Shown one piece after another: positions 11,268 through 22,128 of a stretch of 64,000 nt of DNA (the stretch's first letter is position 1; the number at the start of each line of letters is the position of its first letter). A program made the translations under genes and the position numbers. The notes below the pieces were generated by a model. It was given only the letters and a program-made list of their open reading frames with translations, searched no databases and was not told where the DNA came from. Source of the stretch: Asterella californica (taxonomy: Eukaryota > Streptophyta > Marchantiopsida > Marchantiales > Aytoniaceae); assembly GCA_036924285.1 (NCBI GenBank), contig JAYKYS010000014.1, positions 6,262,001 to 6,326,000 of the forward strand, in the 5' to 3' direction.

Positions 11268-13436
11268 CTACTCTGATTGCTCGGTGGCAATCTCTACATG
11301 ATCTGCTCCTACCGGAGCTACTACCTTGACTTCTGATGGGCTAGGAAGCCCTGCACTTACCTCGGGTACCACTGAGGTAGCTTCCCTCTCCTCGCTCTTT
11401 GCTGGCCCTGCTGTTTCTGCGGCTGCGTCTTCCTCGGCTTCGACTTCGGAAGATGGAATGGTCTTCTGGGAAGACGAGTCGAATGGTGCGTCTTCGGTCT
11501 TCTGAGGCACAGATGCAGTACTAGGGACCATGGCGACCTCATAGGGGTCCGGAGAAGTCGCTTCCTCCACGCGGAATACTTGGGAAGACGGCTCGTCTTT
11601 TTGTCTTCAAGAAGACATCATGTCTTCCGGGGCGTCTTCTGGAGTCTTCTCGTCTTCCAACGCTGTCACCACCAAGTGTACAGCGAGATCGAACTCCTCC
11701 TTCTCCATTTCGGATCTAGTCGAGGGTGCTGGGGCTTGGGAAGATGCAGTTGCAGGTGTCGGAAGCGAGGGAAGACCATAAAGTGTCTTCACTCCTTCTA
11801 TCTGTCTATCCAAGTACCTGAACATGTTATCTCTGCATTCCACCAACCTCGCCTTGGACTCGCTGTCCCATTCCCTAGCTAAGATAAGTAACTTCTTACC
11901 CGCTGTGAAGTTGAACTTCTTCCGAAGCGCTTCTACCGATTGAGCTAGCATCTTCTGCGCACGAGCCTCCGCTGCTTCCCTCTGCGTCTTCTCAACTGCA
12001 GCTCGCGCCTCTGCGGCCTCTCGCTGCGTCTTCCAAGTGATCCGCTCTTCCGCGAGGGCAGTGATCTTCTCCCGCACTCGGAGAACTTCCTGATCGCGCT
12101 GCTGTACTCGCGCCTACAACTCCTGGTTGCTCTTCCGAAGTTGTGTCGACTCCTTGGCAGAAGCGGCTGCTTCCGCCTTGTATCTGGCTGCAAGCTTCTC
12201 CGTGGCGCGGAGACTAGCTTCCAGCGACTCCGTCTTCTGCTGGTCTTCTCCCTATCGCAGCAAGGTGCGTAGGCCGAATTCAGGTTGTAACGGCCTCTCC
12301 TGTGTCATCGCTCTCTTCTCCAGCAACTCCATCGCTGGCTGGATCTCCTTCTGGAAATAGGCACTGAATTCCTCCAGTCGTCTTCCTGCGGAAGACAAGT
12401 TCATCCCCACCACTCGCTCGGAGGTGTCGACCTTGTCTTCTAGAGGCAAGGATGCCTCTTCCACCACGATGACCTTCATCTTCTGCGCACGAGAAGAAGC
12501 TACTCTTCTCATCTTTCGGGGTGGAAGACTCCTTATGGCAGGAGCGGCTCTCCTCTTTGCGCTTCCTCGCATCGCAGCAGGAGTGTCCATCCATCCTTCG
12601 TCTTCTGGAGTCTACGGAAGACTCCCAGGTGTTACAGAAGCTGTCTTCTGCTCCGATCGGGTACTCAGCAGCTCTACCTCCGAGTCCGACTCCGATCCTG
12701 AATGAATGAGGGAGATGGGTGTCCTTGGTACACTCTTGGGACCCATCTTCCTCGGTGGCGTGACGTCTTCCGACCCACTAGACTCGTCTTCTCTCACCAG
12801 GGGCGTCTTCTGGTGAGAGCCGGGCCTCAGCTGTGGCATCAGGGTAGGAGGGGGCGTTGCTGCTGCCTCTCGGTCATCGTCTTCCGAGGTCTCCTCCTTC
12901 TCCTCCGGTCGCTCCGTTGGTCCATACACTGCCAGTTGATCCTCCCTAAGATCCCTCATGGCTACATACAAGTAGCAGAAGAAGGGCGTCAAGTGTCCTC
13001 CCGCCGGGGTACCCAAGTATGCTAGCTCCGTCTGTACATAGTTGTGGATGTACGCGCCCCAGTAGATTGGCACTCTGTCATCCCACATTGATTCCAGGAA
13101 CTCCACGTCCTGATCTCCTAAGTACCTCGTCTTCTGCGCTTTCCCCTTGGGAAAGAGATGCAAAAACAACTTCGCCAGAAGTCGTTTCTTCGGCTCCCGG
13201 TAAGACTCTATCTTCCAACCATTCCTCCCCTGCCTGTCTTCCACGAAAAGGCATGTGGTACTCCAAGGTACATGCCATGAACTCACGATCCTAGGCAAGA
13301 TCTTCTTCTCGTACCAATATCCTTTGTTCTCGGTCACTGGCCAGTGGAAAGCCTTGCGCCACCAGTCTTCTGTCCAGGAAGATGGTCTTCCTCGAGCTAC
13401 TCCTGCCTTCGCAGGTACACGGTTACGAGGTGGCAA
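11268..13436 (-). pseudogene. Unidentified coiled-coil protein, 723-codon frame with four in-frame stops
   Basis: One minus-strand frame runs from 13436 to a stop at 11268. It is interrupted only by TAG at 12612-12614, TAG at 12252-12254, TAG at 12114-12116 and TGA at 11607-11609; there is no frameshift. The N-terminal 275 residues form a Trp/Tyr-rich globular region (WTEDWWRKAFHWPV, IYWGAYIHNYVQTELAY) followed by a Pro/Ser/Glu-rich linker. The middle has a basic patch, then long Ala/Glu/Arg heptad-like helices (REAAEARAAVEKTQREAAEAR). The C-terminal end is acidic and low-complexity. The open frame extends slightly upstream of 13436 (LLEEVWAALPPRN) before reaching a stop, and an AG at about 13458 could be a splice acceptor, so the 5' end may be an exon. 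I do not recognise the family. A transposon-borne gag-like or accessory protein is likely, because adjoining DNA is repetitive. Confidence 0.6.
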
Positions 13437-13469
13437 CGCTGCCCATACCTCCTCCAGGAGTCCCTGATC

Positions 13470-13590
13470 GGCATAGGAAGTTAACAGTTAAGGTTGACAC
13501 ACAACAAACACATGAACTAAGAAGACATGCTTATTTGACAAGTGCGTCGAGTTTATTCTGACCATAGAGACACATACATTGCATTTCAAA
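13470..13590. repeat. Copy A of a dispersed direct repeat, about 110 bp
   Basis: The sequence from TAGGAAGT through AAGGTTGACACACAACAAA to ACACATACAT matches copy B at 14205-14310 with scattered differences. The two copies are about 730 bp apart in the same orientation. Confidence 0.8.
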
Positions 13591-13800
13591 GAATTGTACA
13601 GTAACCAAATGTGAGCATGGAATAAGGCTCTTAATGCCAAGGTGTATAGACTATAGTACAAACTATAGCTTAGTGACTTCAATCATAAAACACAGATTTA
13701 TATTGAGAGATTTAGAAGCAGTAAAAAGAAGAAAGTGAACAAGATAAAAAAGCTTAACTCCTTCACACATTTCTTTCTTGAACGTGAGTGGAGTTTGGGT

Positions 13801-13875
13801 TGATGGTTGCAAAGGCTTCTTGCAACAAGAGGTCATGCGTTCAAATCTCTCTTAAAGCATGTGCTTCTGGATTCA
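13801..13875 (+). repeat. tRNA-promoter-like (SINE-like) tract
   Basis: GATGGTTGCAAAGG resembles a pol III A box, and the downstream tract GGTCATGCGTTCAAATCTC resembles a B box at tRNA-like spacing. A CTTCTTGCAACAAGAG stem occupies the anticodon-arm position. It cannot fold as a full functional tRNA by eye, so it is called a tRNA-derived repeat, not a tRNA gene. Confidence 0.35.
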
Positions 13876-13888
13876 GGTCTCGGGGTTG

Positions 13889-14025
13889 CTTATACACAAG
13901 GGTTTACTCAATACGTTGATCTCCATATTGGGGGATTATGTTGGACACTTGTGTTTTGCTCACACACAAGGGTTTATTCAGTAGGTTGACCCCCACATTG
14001 GAGGATTATGTTGAGCACTTGTCCC
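13889..14025. repeat. Two-copy tandem repeat, 70-bp unit
   Basis: ACACAAGGGTTTAYTCARTA recurs with a 70-bp shift (about 13894 and 13964). Both copies continue to GGATTATGTTGRRCACTTGT. It directly follows the tRNA-like tract and may be part of the same element. Confidence 0.8.
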
Positions 14026-14204
14026 TAAGGGTGAGGAACGATATTCCTCTTAAATGTATCATATATGTGGGATGTTTTCGTCTACTACAGGAATCAAACA
14101 GTTGTAGCTCTAAGATCTTGTAGTAGTAAGATGGCATCAAAGATGCTGGGTAAGCCTTTCTTAACTTTTTGCATGCAGTTCAGACTAAAGTTTTGGCATG
14201 TAGG

Positions 14205-14310
14205 AAGTGAATAATTAAGGTTGACACACAACAAATGCATGAACTATGAAGATATACTTATTTGACCAATGCGTCGAGTTTATTTCGGCAATAGAGGCAC
14301 ATACATAGAG
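14205..14310. repeat. Copy B of the dispersed direct repeat
   Basis: Same-orientation partner of 13470-13590; it shares AAGGTTGACACACAACAAA and GCGTCGAGTTTATT. The 0.73-kb spacing could mark short terminal repeats of a small element or a simple duplication. Confidence 0.8.
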
Positions 14311-15060
14311 ATATGTGTATATTCGATGGATAAAGATTACAATTGGAAGTTATGTTTTCAGATAAGATAGAGATCAAAGATTACGAGTAGAGAGCTCTAG
14401 ACGAGCAAAGGGGGTTAGGATGAAGAATCAAAGTTTTTGAATGTGTTTCGAGCAAGTAGTTACAGCGCGAGCGATTGAATATAAAGTGATTTTCTTCCAA
14501 AGAAGCATTTTTTTCTAGAATTTTGAGAACTAGATGTGGTGATTGAGTGAGAAGTCGGATCGGAGTGAACGCTTTGGGAGCATGTTTGATGCAAAAGAGT
14601 TGAGAAAAATTGAGCGGTTAGATCGAAGGTCACTGAGGACTGAAGTGACTAGGGTTTAAAAATCTCTCAATTTGTACATTGCAACTTCCTCTTGCAATAT
14701 CAAGAGATCAGTAGACTAGACTTGTCCCCAATTTCATGAGTGTGATTGCGATCTTGAGTTCTTGAAACGCTACGAGTTCCAAGAAAAGATAACGGTCAGG
14801 ATTTGAAAGACGACTAAGAAGAGAGATTCGAAAAGTATAATTTCATGTTTTGCGGATCTTCACTTAAGGAGCTCAATTTGAGACAAAACCTGATAGAGGA
14901 GTAGATCTCAAGTCCGAGAGCATCACCAAGAATTTTAGTTTAGCTCCACCGTTTGTGCAAGATCTTAGACGTTCATTTCAACTTCTTATTACCAACCACT
15001 GCAAAAGAGTTTCGCCTCTCCTAAGAGACTCTCGTCTCGACTGAATGATGTGAATGATGT
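14311..15060. other. Intergenic, no gene recognised
   Basis: No frame above about 60 codons and no recognisable RNA gene. Confidence 0.5.
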
Positions 15061-15600
15061 GAATGACTCCGCCCTAGTCATTCGGCTCCATTCTTATATT
15101 TCAGAAATATTTTAAGATAAATACACCAGGTGCTGCTATATTCTACACCTTAGAATGACAACGCCATGGTCATTTCATTTTCAGGTTGGTATCTGAATGA
15201 TTTTGGTCTTTTCATTCATATATTTCAGAAATATTTTAAGACAAGTACGTCAAGTACTACCATGTATCGACATCTTAGAGCACTAATCGAAATGACAACG
15301 TCTAAGTCATTCCGTTTTAGGATTGTACTTAGATTGATTGTGGCCTTGTCATTCTTATATTATGATAGTATTTTAAGGCGCATGAGTCAGATGCTGCTAT
15401 GTGTCGCTCTTAGATCAGTATGTCGGATGATAGTGCTCCATTCATTCGCTTAGAGCAGTAGATAGAATGACAATGGGTTTGTCATTTGACTTTGATATGT
15501 TTTTCCAGAAGTATTTTAAGGCAAATATGTCAGCTGCTGCCATGTGTAGACCTCTTAGAGCAGTAGGTCAAATGATAGTGGTCTAATCATTCGTTTCAGA
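15060..15600. repeat. Diverged tandem repeat, about 124-143-bp unit, 4 copies
   Basis: ATTTTAAG landmarks occur at 15109, 15233, 15370 and 15513. Each is followed by a conserved YYATGTRTMGAC...CTTAGAGCA tract and by GAATGAC/GTCATTC pairs. Unit length drifts. The recurrent inverted GAATGA/TCATTC words could form small hairpins. Confidence 0.7.
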
Positions 15601-18600
15601 AAGAGTATATGATGAATAACCGTTGACTTGTCATTCACTGTTGGAAATTATATCAGTAACACAAATGATTGATATCTTGTATTCATTGGATAATGTAATC
15701 TTCTTCATTCCGTAGTCCAGTATAACGATGATATTGATCTTGGTATTTGTCGAATAACTTCTTGTTTGTCATTCTATCTTCTTAGTTCATATTTTATGAG
15801 TAAAATGAATGATAAGTACTCTCTCATTATATGTACTTGAATGATAAGATTTAGTCATTATTTTGGTCAGTCATAGTTTGAATGACATATGCTCTATCAT
15901 TTAACTGTATAAGTTAGTGGACACAGTTCGAATTCAAGTCCAAGTTTGTGCTCCAATTCAACGCACAAGACATTTCCTAGTAATTCCATCCGTGACACGC
16001 GCTCCCGAAAAAGCTTTTGATAAGCCATCTTCAAACCTGTTCGTAAGATGTAATAACTTTATTAGCGTCAAAACTGCTTAACGAAGCAAGTCAACTGGTC
16101 CATTGTTTTGTCCATGTGGACTGTTGCGTGTAAGCATTAAGAGCTCGTGTGCACTCTTTGATTCACTTCTTATAAGGAGCAAATCATTTCTCCACCTTCT
16201 TCAAGAACAAAATGTTTTCATTCTCTTTAACAATGAGAGTCAGACTCTTCGTAAGAATGTCATCGATTTGTCTGTTGAGCTCCACTGCAAATGCCTCAGC
16301 TTGCACCTCATCATTTACTAACTCAACTTCAAACAGTATGTCTATATCAGAAACACAACTCCATGGATTGCTTCTAGTAGTGACTACGTGACGTTGAAAA
16401 AAGGAGTTTGAGTCTTTGAAATGGTAGAAAGATCAGTCATGCCTCCTAGAAGTTGTCACGAATTCAAGTACTAACATAAGACTAAACAACATGCTTGCAA
16501 AGCAAGTAACCATCGTTTACGTAGCTAGGACAACTACAAATCTACTTTTATGGACTAACCATGTATGGACCTGAAGCATCTTCCGTGACTTTTCGTTTCA
16601 AGCAACCCTTCCACCTCAGAATGAAGTCTTTCACCACGAAGGAAACTCTCTCCCTCGTCCCATCTGCGATACTACAACCTGCAAGTCGGCAACCATAGTG
16701 CCAACAAGAATTTCACATAATCTATCAAGTCTAAGATGATTACTAGAATACTTGTATCAAGTCATATTTTCATCTTCTTTAAAAGCTCTCAATGACATTG
16801 GTACTCCTCGACATACAAAAAATTGGCTTGGCCGACCTAGAGAACAACTCTCACCTCTTTGGTTTATACCATTCAGACCAAAAATACATCCAAAAGTATA
16901 TGAAATTTTTATAAGCCTGCATCACACAATTTTCATAGTGCTTTTCAGCCATAAAAATTCCACGTCTATTGGAATGAGAGGATGACAGTTACAGTGATGA
17001 CTGAACCACTCGTTCACTTCTTTCCTGTTATCAATGGGTATTATATGTCTGACAATCTGTCTGTTAGTTGTATTACATGCAAGGCTGATGAAATCAAACC
17101 TCTCATATACACCATCAACGTCGTACTCATTTACATCACATTTAGTTGTCATGATTTGAGTTTCTGCTGCAACTTGCACATACGCAAACAAATATGTACG
17201 TAGCCGTGAGAGAAAGTGAGAAATATTTGTCCTTGATCTTTATTGCTAACCACAAAAACTGAATGCAGTCTAAGCTCTTGCAACAACTGAAATCATCTAA
17301 CCAACACTTCTCTTCGGGTCGTCACATAATCTATTGCTTGGCTCTACTTATTCTTGTCTTTGTCATTGACAGTTAAGGTTTGGGTCATTCCGAGAGTTTG
17401 GTTGAGGGTCTGGTTCTGAAATTTTACAGAGTGGTAGTGAAGGAGACACTTCAAGTTTTTGAGAAGTTTGAGACTTTTTGGTCAAGTGGTTTGTGAGATA
17501 TTGGACAACAAAGGTTTGTCTAAAATATATCATGAGAGATTGAGAGAAAGATTGAGTGATATGTCACATCTGAGTTGATTGTGATAGTTCGGGTTTGACT
17601 TGGATCTGAAACTTTCTGGAGTTGTTAGGGAGACATTGAAGAGGTGGAGGTCGTATTTTAGCTTCAGAGCATCAAGAAGGAATGAGTTATGGCATGTTAC
17701 ACTCCACTGATCGAGTTTTTGATACCATCAAGTATTACCATCTTTGGTGTCTCAATACTACTTAGATTCGTGCATGCCATACCTTGTTGGAGAACTGAAG
17801 AGGTGAATTTTCTGAAGATTTGAAGGTTGTTATCAATTGACTAGTACAGAAGCCGAGAGTTGTGAAAATAAGATGATCTCTCTGCATATAATACTTTAAT
17901 AGAAATCTTATTCTACAAGCTATCCCAACTCAAAGATGATCTCTCTGCATATAATACTTTAATAGAAAGCTTATTCTACAAGCTATCTATTGGCTTTGGT
18001 TTCATTTCATTCAGAGCTATGGTTGAGGAGTGAGAGACAAAGTTGAGAGATTCTTGTCTCGAAAGATACAAGATTTAATGTTCTTTTGAAGAACAGATCG
18101 ACCTAGAGGTTTGCCAGTGCTTCAAGGTACTTAATCATGAGTATGGAGAGCTGTCGTTAGTACTGCATGTGTTTGGATTCTCCTCATACTCGCATGCTTG
18201 TTTATACGTCTAGTAGGTTTGGATCGGATTTGTGTGCGGACGTTGTGCTTAGTTTTCTTTTTCGTTAGGAGTGCTGATATTTTTCTTGTGGTGAGGCTGG
18301 AGTGATGACCAACAGACCCAAGAGTACTTGTGGTGATGGCAAGAACATGTTGCACGTGCTCGTTATCACGATTCTATCTCTAGTTGAGTGAGAAAGATTA
18401 TCGAGAGAACGTGTAAGATAACACAATGGGATAGTTCAGAGTGTACTTGGGCGTCAGAAAAAAGTTTGGGTGGTCATTGATTCTGAATCACAGAGTGCTA
18501 CACGTACTCTCCACAATAGATACCAAGCGTATTCTCAGATGAGAATACACGTCACTCTACACTGTCATAATAAGGAATAAATGATCTTTCAAAACCTTCG

Positions 18601-19036
18601 TTCTTTTTTTTAATGCTCTATGTCCATCCGCCATGGAAACAAATAAGCGAGCGCATTAGCACTTTAATTCACTTACCTCAAACATTAACCTCTACTTAGA
18701 TTATCTTAACCAAGTACTGTAATTAATGAACTTTTATTTGCCATCTAGTGAACCCACTCGATGCTTATTTTGGTCGAATGTCGAGACAATGGATTATTGC
18801 CTAATCTGTCTAAAATATTATAATAACCTATAATTAATACATATCATAAATTGTGGATATGTTTCGAAACAAATCAAATATTCCACATATACCATATGAA
18901 ACAAGCCAAATAGTAAGAATAATTTATTGTGTGAAAACCTCTTGTAGTCAGACTCAGATAGTACGAGTATGTTTGTATTTTCGCACAGTAGATAATTCTG
19001 AAATAAATAAATAAGTTCTGCTAGGTATGCAAGACT
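15601..19036. other. Repeat-derived intergenic DNA, no intact gene
   Basis: No complete gene was found. A minus-strand protein-like tract occurs around 17191-16640, with fragments such as VPMSLRAFKEDENMT and SLGRPSQFFVCRGV split by stops and frame changes. It is probably a decayed transposon gene of unknown type. AT-rich sequence dominates 18600-19000. Confidence 0.45.
17868..17990. repeat. Two-copy tandem repeat, 63-bp unit
   Basis: AAGATGATCTCTCTGCATAT starts at about 17870 and again at 17933. The following TTAATAGAAA..TTATTCTACAAGCTATC is nearly identical, so this is a recent local duplication. Confidence 0.85.
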
Positions 19037-19890
19037 GAAGGTGAGTTCACATCACATGATTTCTCAGGAGATATTACGTTTTCCAGAGACCTCCGGAGAA
19101 GTCCGTAACTGAAAAGTGACGAAGACACGTTCTCCGTAAAACTGGAACATCAAACACCGTGCGGAGAAAAAACCAGAGAAACTCTACGGAACGACCGGGT
19201 TAACAGAACTAATAATTGCACATCGTTTCCTCGACGATTCATCTCTCCGTTATTAAGTCACCATTACTTACAGAACGGGTATACATGAGAAATCAACGTT
19301 CTAACTCACAATAATCGAACGTTCAGTAATGATTCTTTTCTTACGAACGCGAAAATATTTCTTACGAACGCAAATATAATCTCACCCCTCCTTCTGAACT
19401 TATCGACAATTTTCAGTCTCGGGGTCTCTCTGATCTTCTGCTGATCCAGGCAAGTTCAGGCAAAGATGGATGTTACAGTCAACATCGTTGCGTCTCTTGA
19501 CCGTCCAAGCTTTACGCGTCAACGGGTTTCAGCCCAGGACTGACGTTCCCTTGATCATATATTTGTTCGAGGTATTCCGTGATAGGAATCAAACCAAGTT
19601 TGAACTGGCATATGTTCGCAAGTTCTTACTGGTGGTTCAGGAAAGTGAAGTTTGAAGGCTGAAGGTTCATAAGATGTGAGTGAAGTCAAGCGGTTTGAGT
19701 TGCAGGTGAGAAAATGTTTAGCGTATCGGGAATTGTCAGCTTCATATGCTTCCATTCTTCACTCTAGCCTACTCTGTACACCATAACAGTATGTTACCTG
19801 GAGATATCGAGGTTATACGTTTTATGAAATACGAGATGATCAGAACTTGAAAGTCAATATGAATCAAGCTGTTCGATCGGAATATGCATC

Positions 19891-19946
19891 TTCCCATGCA
19901 GTTAAGTCAGCAATAACTTATTATTGCTGACTTAACTGCATGGGAA
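19891..19946. repeat. Perfect foldback, 26-bp arms, 4-nt loop
   Basis: The arm at 19891-19916 (TTCCCATGCAGTTAAGTCAG continuing CAATAA) is exactly complementary to 19921-19946 around the loop CTTA. It lies in the interior of E1. Confidence 0.95.
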
Positions 19947-20008
19947 GTATACTCCACCGCTCTCCCATGGTTGCTGTGCGTACCTGCAAACTGCTGATCA
20001 TACACACA

Positions 20009-20110
20009 GTATAGAAGAACTGTGTTACTTTTCTGCTTACAATCAACATTGACTGATAGATGCTGATATAGAAGAACTGTGTGACTTTTCTGCTTACAGT
20101 CAACGTTTAC
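20009..20110. repeat. Two-copy tandem repeat, 57-bp unit
   Basis: ATAGAAGAACTGTGT followed by ACTTTTCTGCTTACARTCAAC begins at 20011 and again at 20068, inside E1. Confidence 0.85.
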
Positions 20111-20386
20111 TGATTGAGGCTGGGGATCGGCAGTCGAAGCTGTTTTGTACAGAGTAATACACCAGTTACATCCGGTAGTATCGCGCAAGTTAGTCTCATC
20201 TCAAGAAAATATAGTTTCAATTGTTACCTTTCATTGCAAGTACGGAACTTCTTAATACCGGCTATGCTGGGTGGAAGGGGTCTGGTTAACAGTGCCAAGT
20301 TTCGCGAGAATTAAACTCCGGAGTGATGATTGCTCTCCGGAGCCTTCCGGGAAACGGAGAACCCTTCCCCATGTGACCGTAGCCTG

Positions 20387-21493
20387 ACTTCCGAGTTCTG
20401 TTTTAAACTGAACGCATCTAGTTCATTTCCATATTATATAAAAATTATAAGTAGACTGGACCCACATATAATGTTAAGATCATTCTACTAGCTGCTTGTC
20501 TGTCGAGTAGATGCCGGTGTAGGGATTCCCTGCGAAGTGCAGGAAATAACCGCATAGACCCACAGGCAAAGAGAGAAGAACAGAACCCCACCCTGATAGC
20601 AAGACTAGCGTATAGGGCATGTACTGCAAGGCCCGGAATAGCTATATTTCTACACATGTAGACAGGGCTTATTTTGGGACACCTAGGATCAAGAGATAGC
20701 GTGATCGAATTCATGTGGTTCTACTCTGTCTGTGATTGCACATACCTCTTTCGGTTCCTCACAGAAGTGTAGTGGCCACTGCTAGATGTTTTGTGCTACT
20801 GTGTATAAAATATAACGTTACTACGCAATGCATCGCTCAAGTACCTTAAATTGACCTGTCCAAGATTCTGGATTCAGCCGAGAACAAGTGGCATGCAACA
20901 CTCCTCAATAAAACATAATCTACGTTGCTGAGTGTGTGCTTGATGCGATCTTCATGCAATGAACGCCACAAGCGGGAAAGCAAGAGCCGTTGGAGAGTCG
21001 CCAAACATGAAATCAATTTCGGTGGAGCCAGATTTATGAGGTATCACACTTTAACCCTACAAGCAGTGGAGTGTTACTCTGTCATTTCAAATCTTCGTGA
21101 ATAGTAACTTTCCTTCCAAGTTTTCTAACACTTCTGCAATCAGGTTTAACAACAAATTCGGCTGATGCTTCCAGCACTAGAGCAGATGTTTCGGAAATCG
21201 CGGGAGAGACAGAATCATCAGCTGGAAGTTGACGCTGCAGCATATTAAAGGTGGGCTTTCATATCGTGCAAGTAACAGGATCTTCTCATCCTCGTTGGAG
21301 ATACTACTGCCCTTACGTTTCTGAGGTTCTGCGCACAGTACCTTCAGACATGCAGCAATGTACTCTTTCCTTCACCTCTGCCACTAAGACTACCAAATTA
21401 CGAAAAATTAACCCAGTTCTCTCTCTCTCTCTCTGCACGAGCAGATAGTACAATACCCCGTCTTATATACACAGGTCGCTCCTCAAGGAAGAA
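20387..21493. other. Intergenic, downstream of TMEM230-like gene
   Basis: No gene recognised. A short CT run occurs at about 21419-21435. The part adjacent to 21494 is the likely 3' untranslated region of the minus-strand TMEM230-like gene. Confidence 0.45.
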
Positions 21494-22128
21494 TCAGTAG
21501 GCTGGAATCCTAGAAAATGAAAAACCTTTGTAGCCCCTCCATGCGTAGTATGCTATCCTTGTCTCGTAGAAACCTGCAGCAGAATCCCAGCATTGTTAAT
21601 ATCCAAATGTAAGGTTAAATTTCACAAGGTAAACATTCCTTCTGGCTTGCACCCGAGACGAGAGTAATTCTCCAACCGACACGAAATTCAACTTCATACA
21701 AGAAGGAAAAGTCTACCCCGAGTAGCCAGAGGTGAAGCTGCAGCCTCCTGCAGTCGTCTACCTCTACAAATTTGATCACGAAGGACTTTGAAGGCGATAC
21801 CTGGAAGGAACAGAAGAATTCCTAGAGCGAGGAAGCCGTAACCCTGGCTGGAATCACCACCCATGTGTTCAGTGAAGATGAAATGAGACGTTACAAGGAA
21901 CAGACACCCGAAGGTCAGCAGGAAGAGTGCCAGGGCAATGGATTTCCAGGGAATCTGTTCGGGAAGCTCAAAGCGATATCTGAGATCTTCGTGCGCTGAA
22001 CTTCGGCCGGTGAAATATCTGTCACGATGCAAGTCGTCTTGGGTTGACAAAGCAGAATACCGAACATGCGCCCCTTCCCTACTCTCTCCCATCCCTCCAC
22101 TCTCAGATGAAGAAGCCTGACACTGCAA
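21494..22128 (-). CDS. TMEM230: TMEM230-like two-helix membrane protein
   Basis: Two exons, 22128-21801 and 21573-21494, join in phase (CCA G | GT TTC) to give 135 residues. Splice sites read G|gtatcg and gctgcag|G. Residues about 52-60 (RFELPEQIPWKSIAL) enter a first hydrophobic helix, followed by a short loop FTEHMGGDSSQGYG. The second helix (FLALGILLFLPG) continues into the family signature FYETRIAYYAWRGYKGFSF, which is encoded by exon 2 and is lost if the intron is read through. In animals TMEM230 is a secretory/endosomal vesicle membrane protein; a comparable trafficking role here is inference. Met13 is an alternative start. The promoter faces that of ALG9 across about 1.4 kb. Confidence 0.9.

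Larger units (their letters stand above)
19037..20386. mobile_element. Short non-autonomous transposon copy (E1)
   Basis: The left about 335 bp (AAGGTGAGTTCACATC onward) matches, inverted, the right end of the large element at 40956. The right about 235 bp (ending CATGTGACCGTAGCCTG) matches, inverted, the left end at 34291. The two loci are therefore copies of one element family in opposite orientation, and this 1.35-kb copy has a different, shorter interior. Ends share a loose inverted similarity (AGG....TCACAT), and CTCCGGAG palindromes lie just inside both ends. No convincing target-site duplication was seen. No protein-coding capacity was recognised inside. Confidence 0.75.

Noticed and set aside
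12424..13294. Plus-strand frames of 91-107 codons opposite the coiled-coil pseudogene
   Set aside because: Antisense shadows of the GC-biased minus-strand frame, with no domain and low-complexity composition.
13801..13875. Functional tRNA gene
   Set aside because: A- and B-box-like words are present but no complete acceptor and T stems could be paired by eye.
19033..20389. 4-bp GACT words flanking E1 as a target-site duplication
   Set aside because: They require asymmetric element ends compared with E2, and no matching duplication flanks E2, so chance is as likely.
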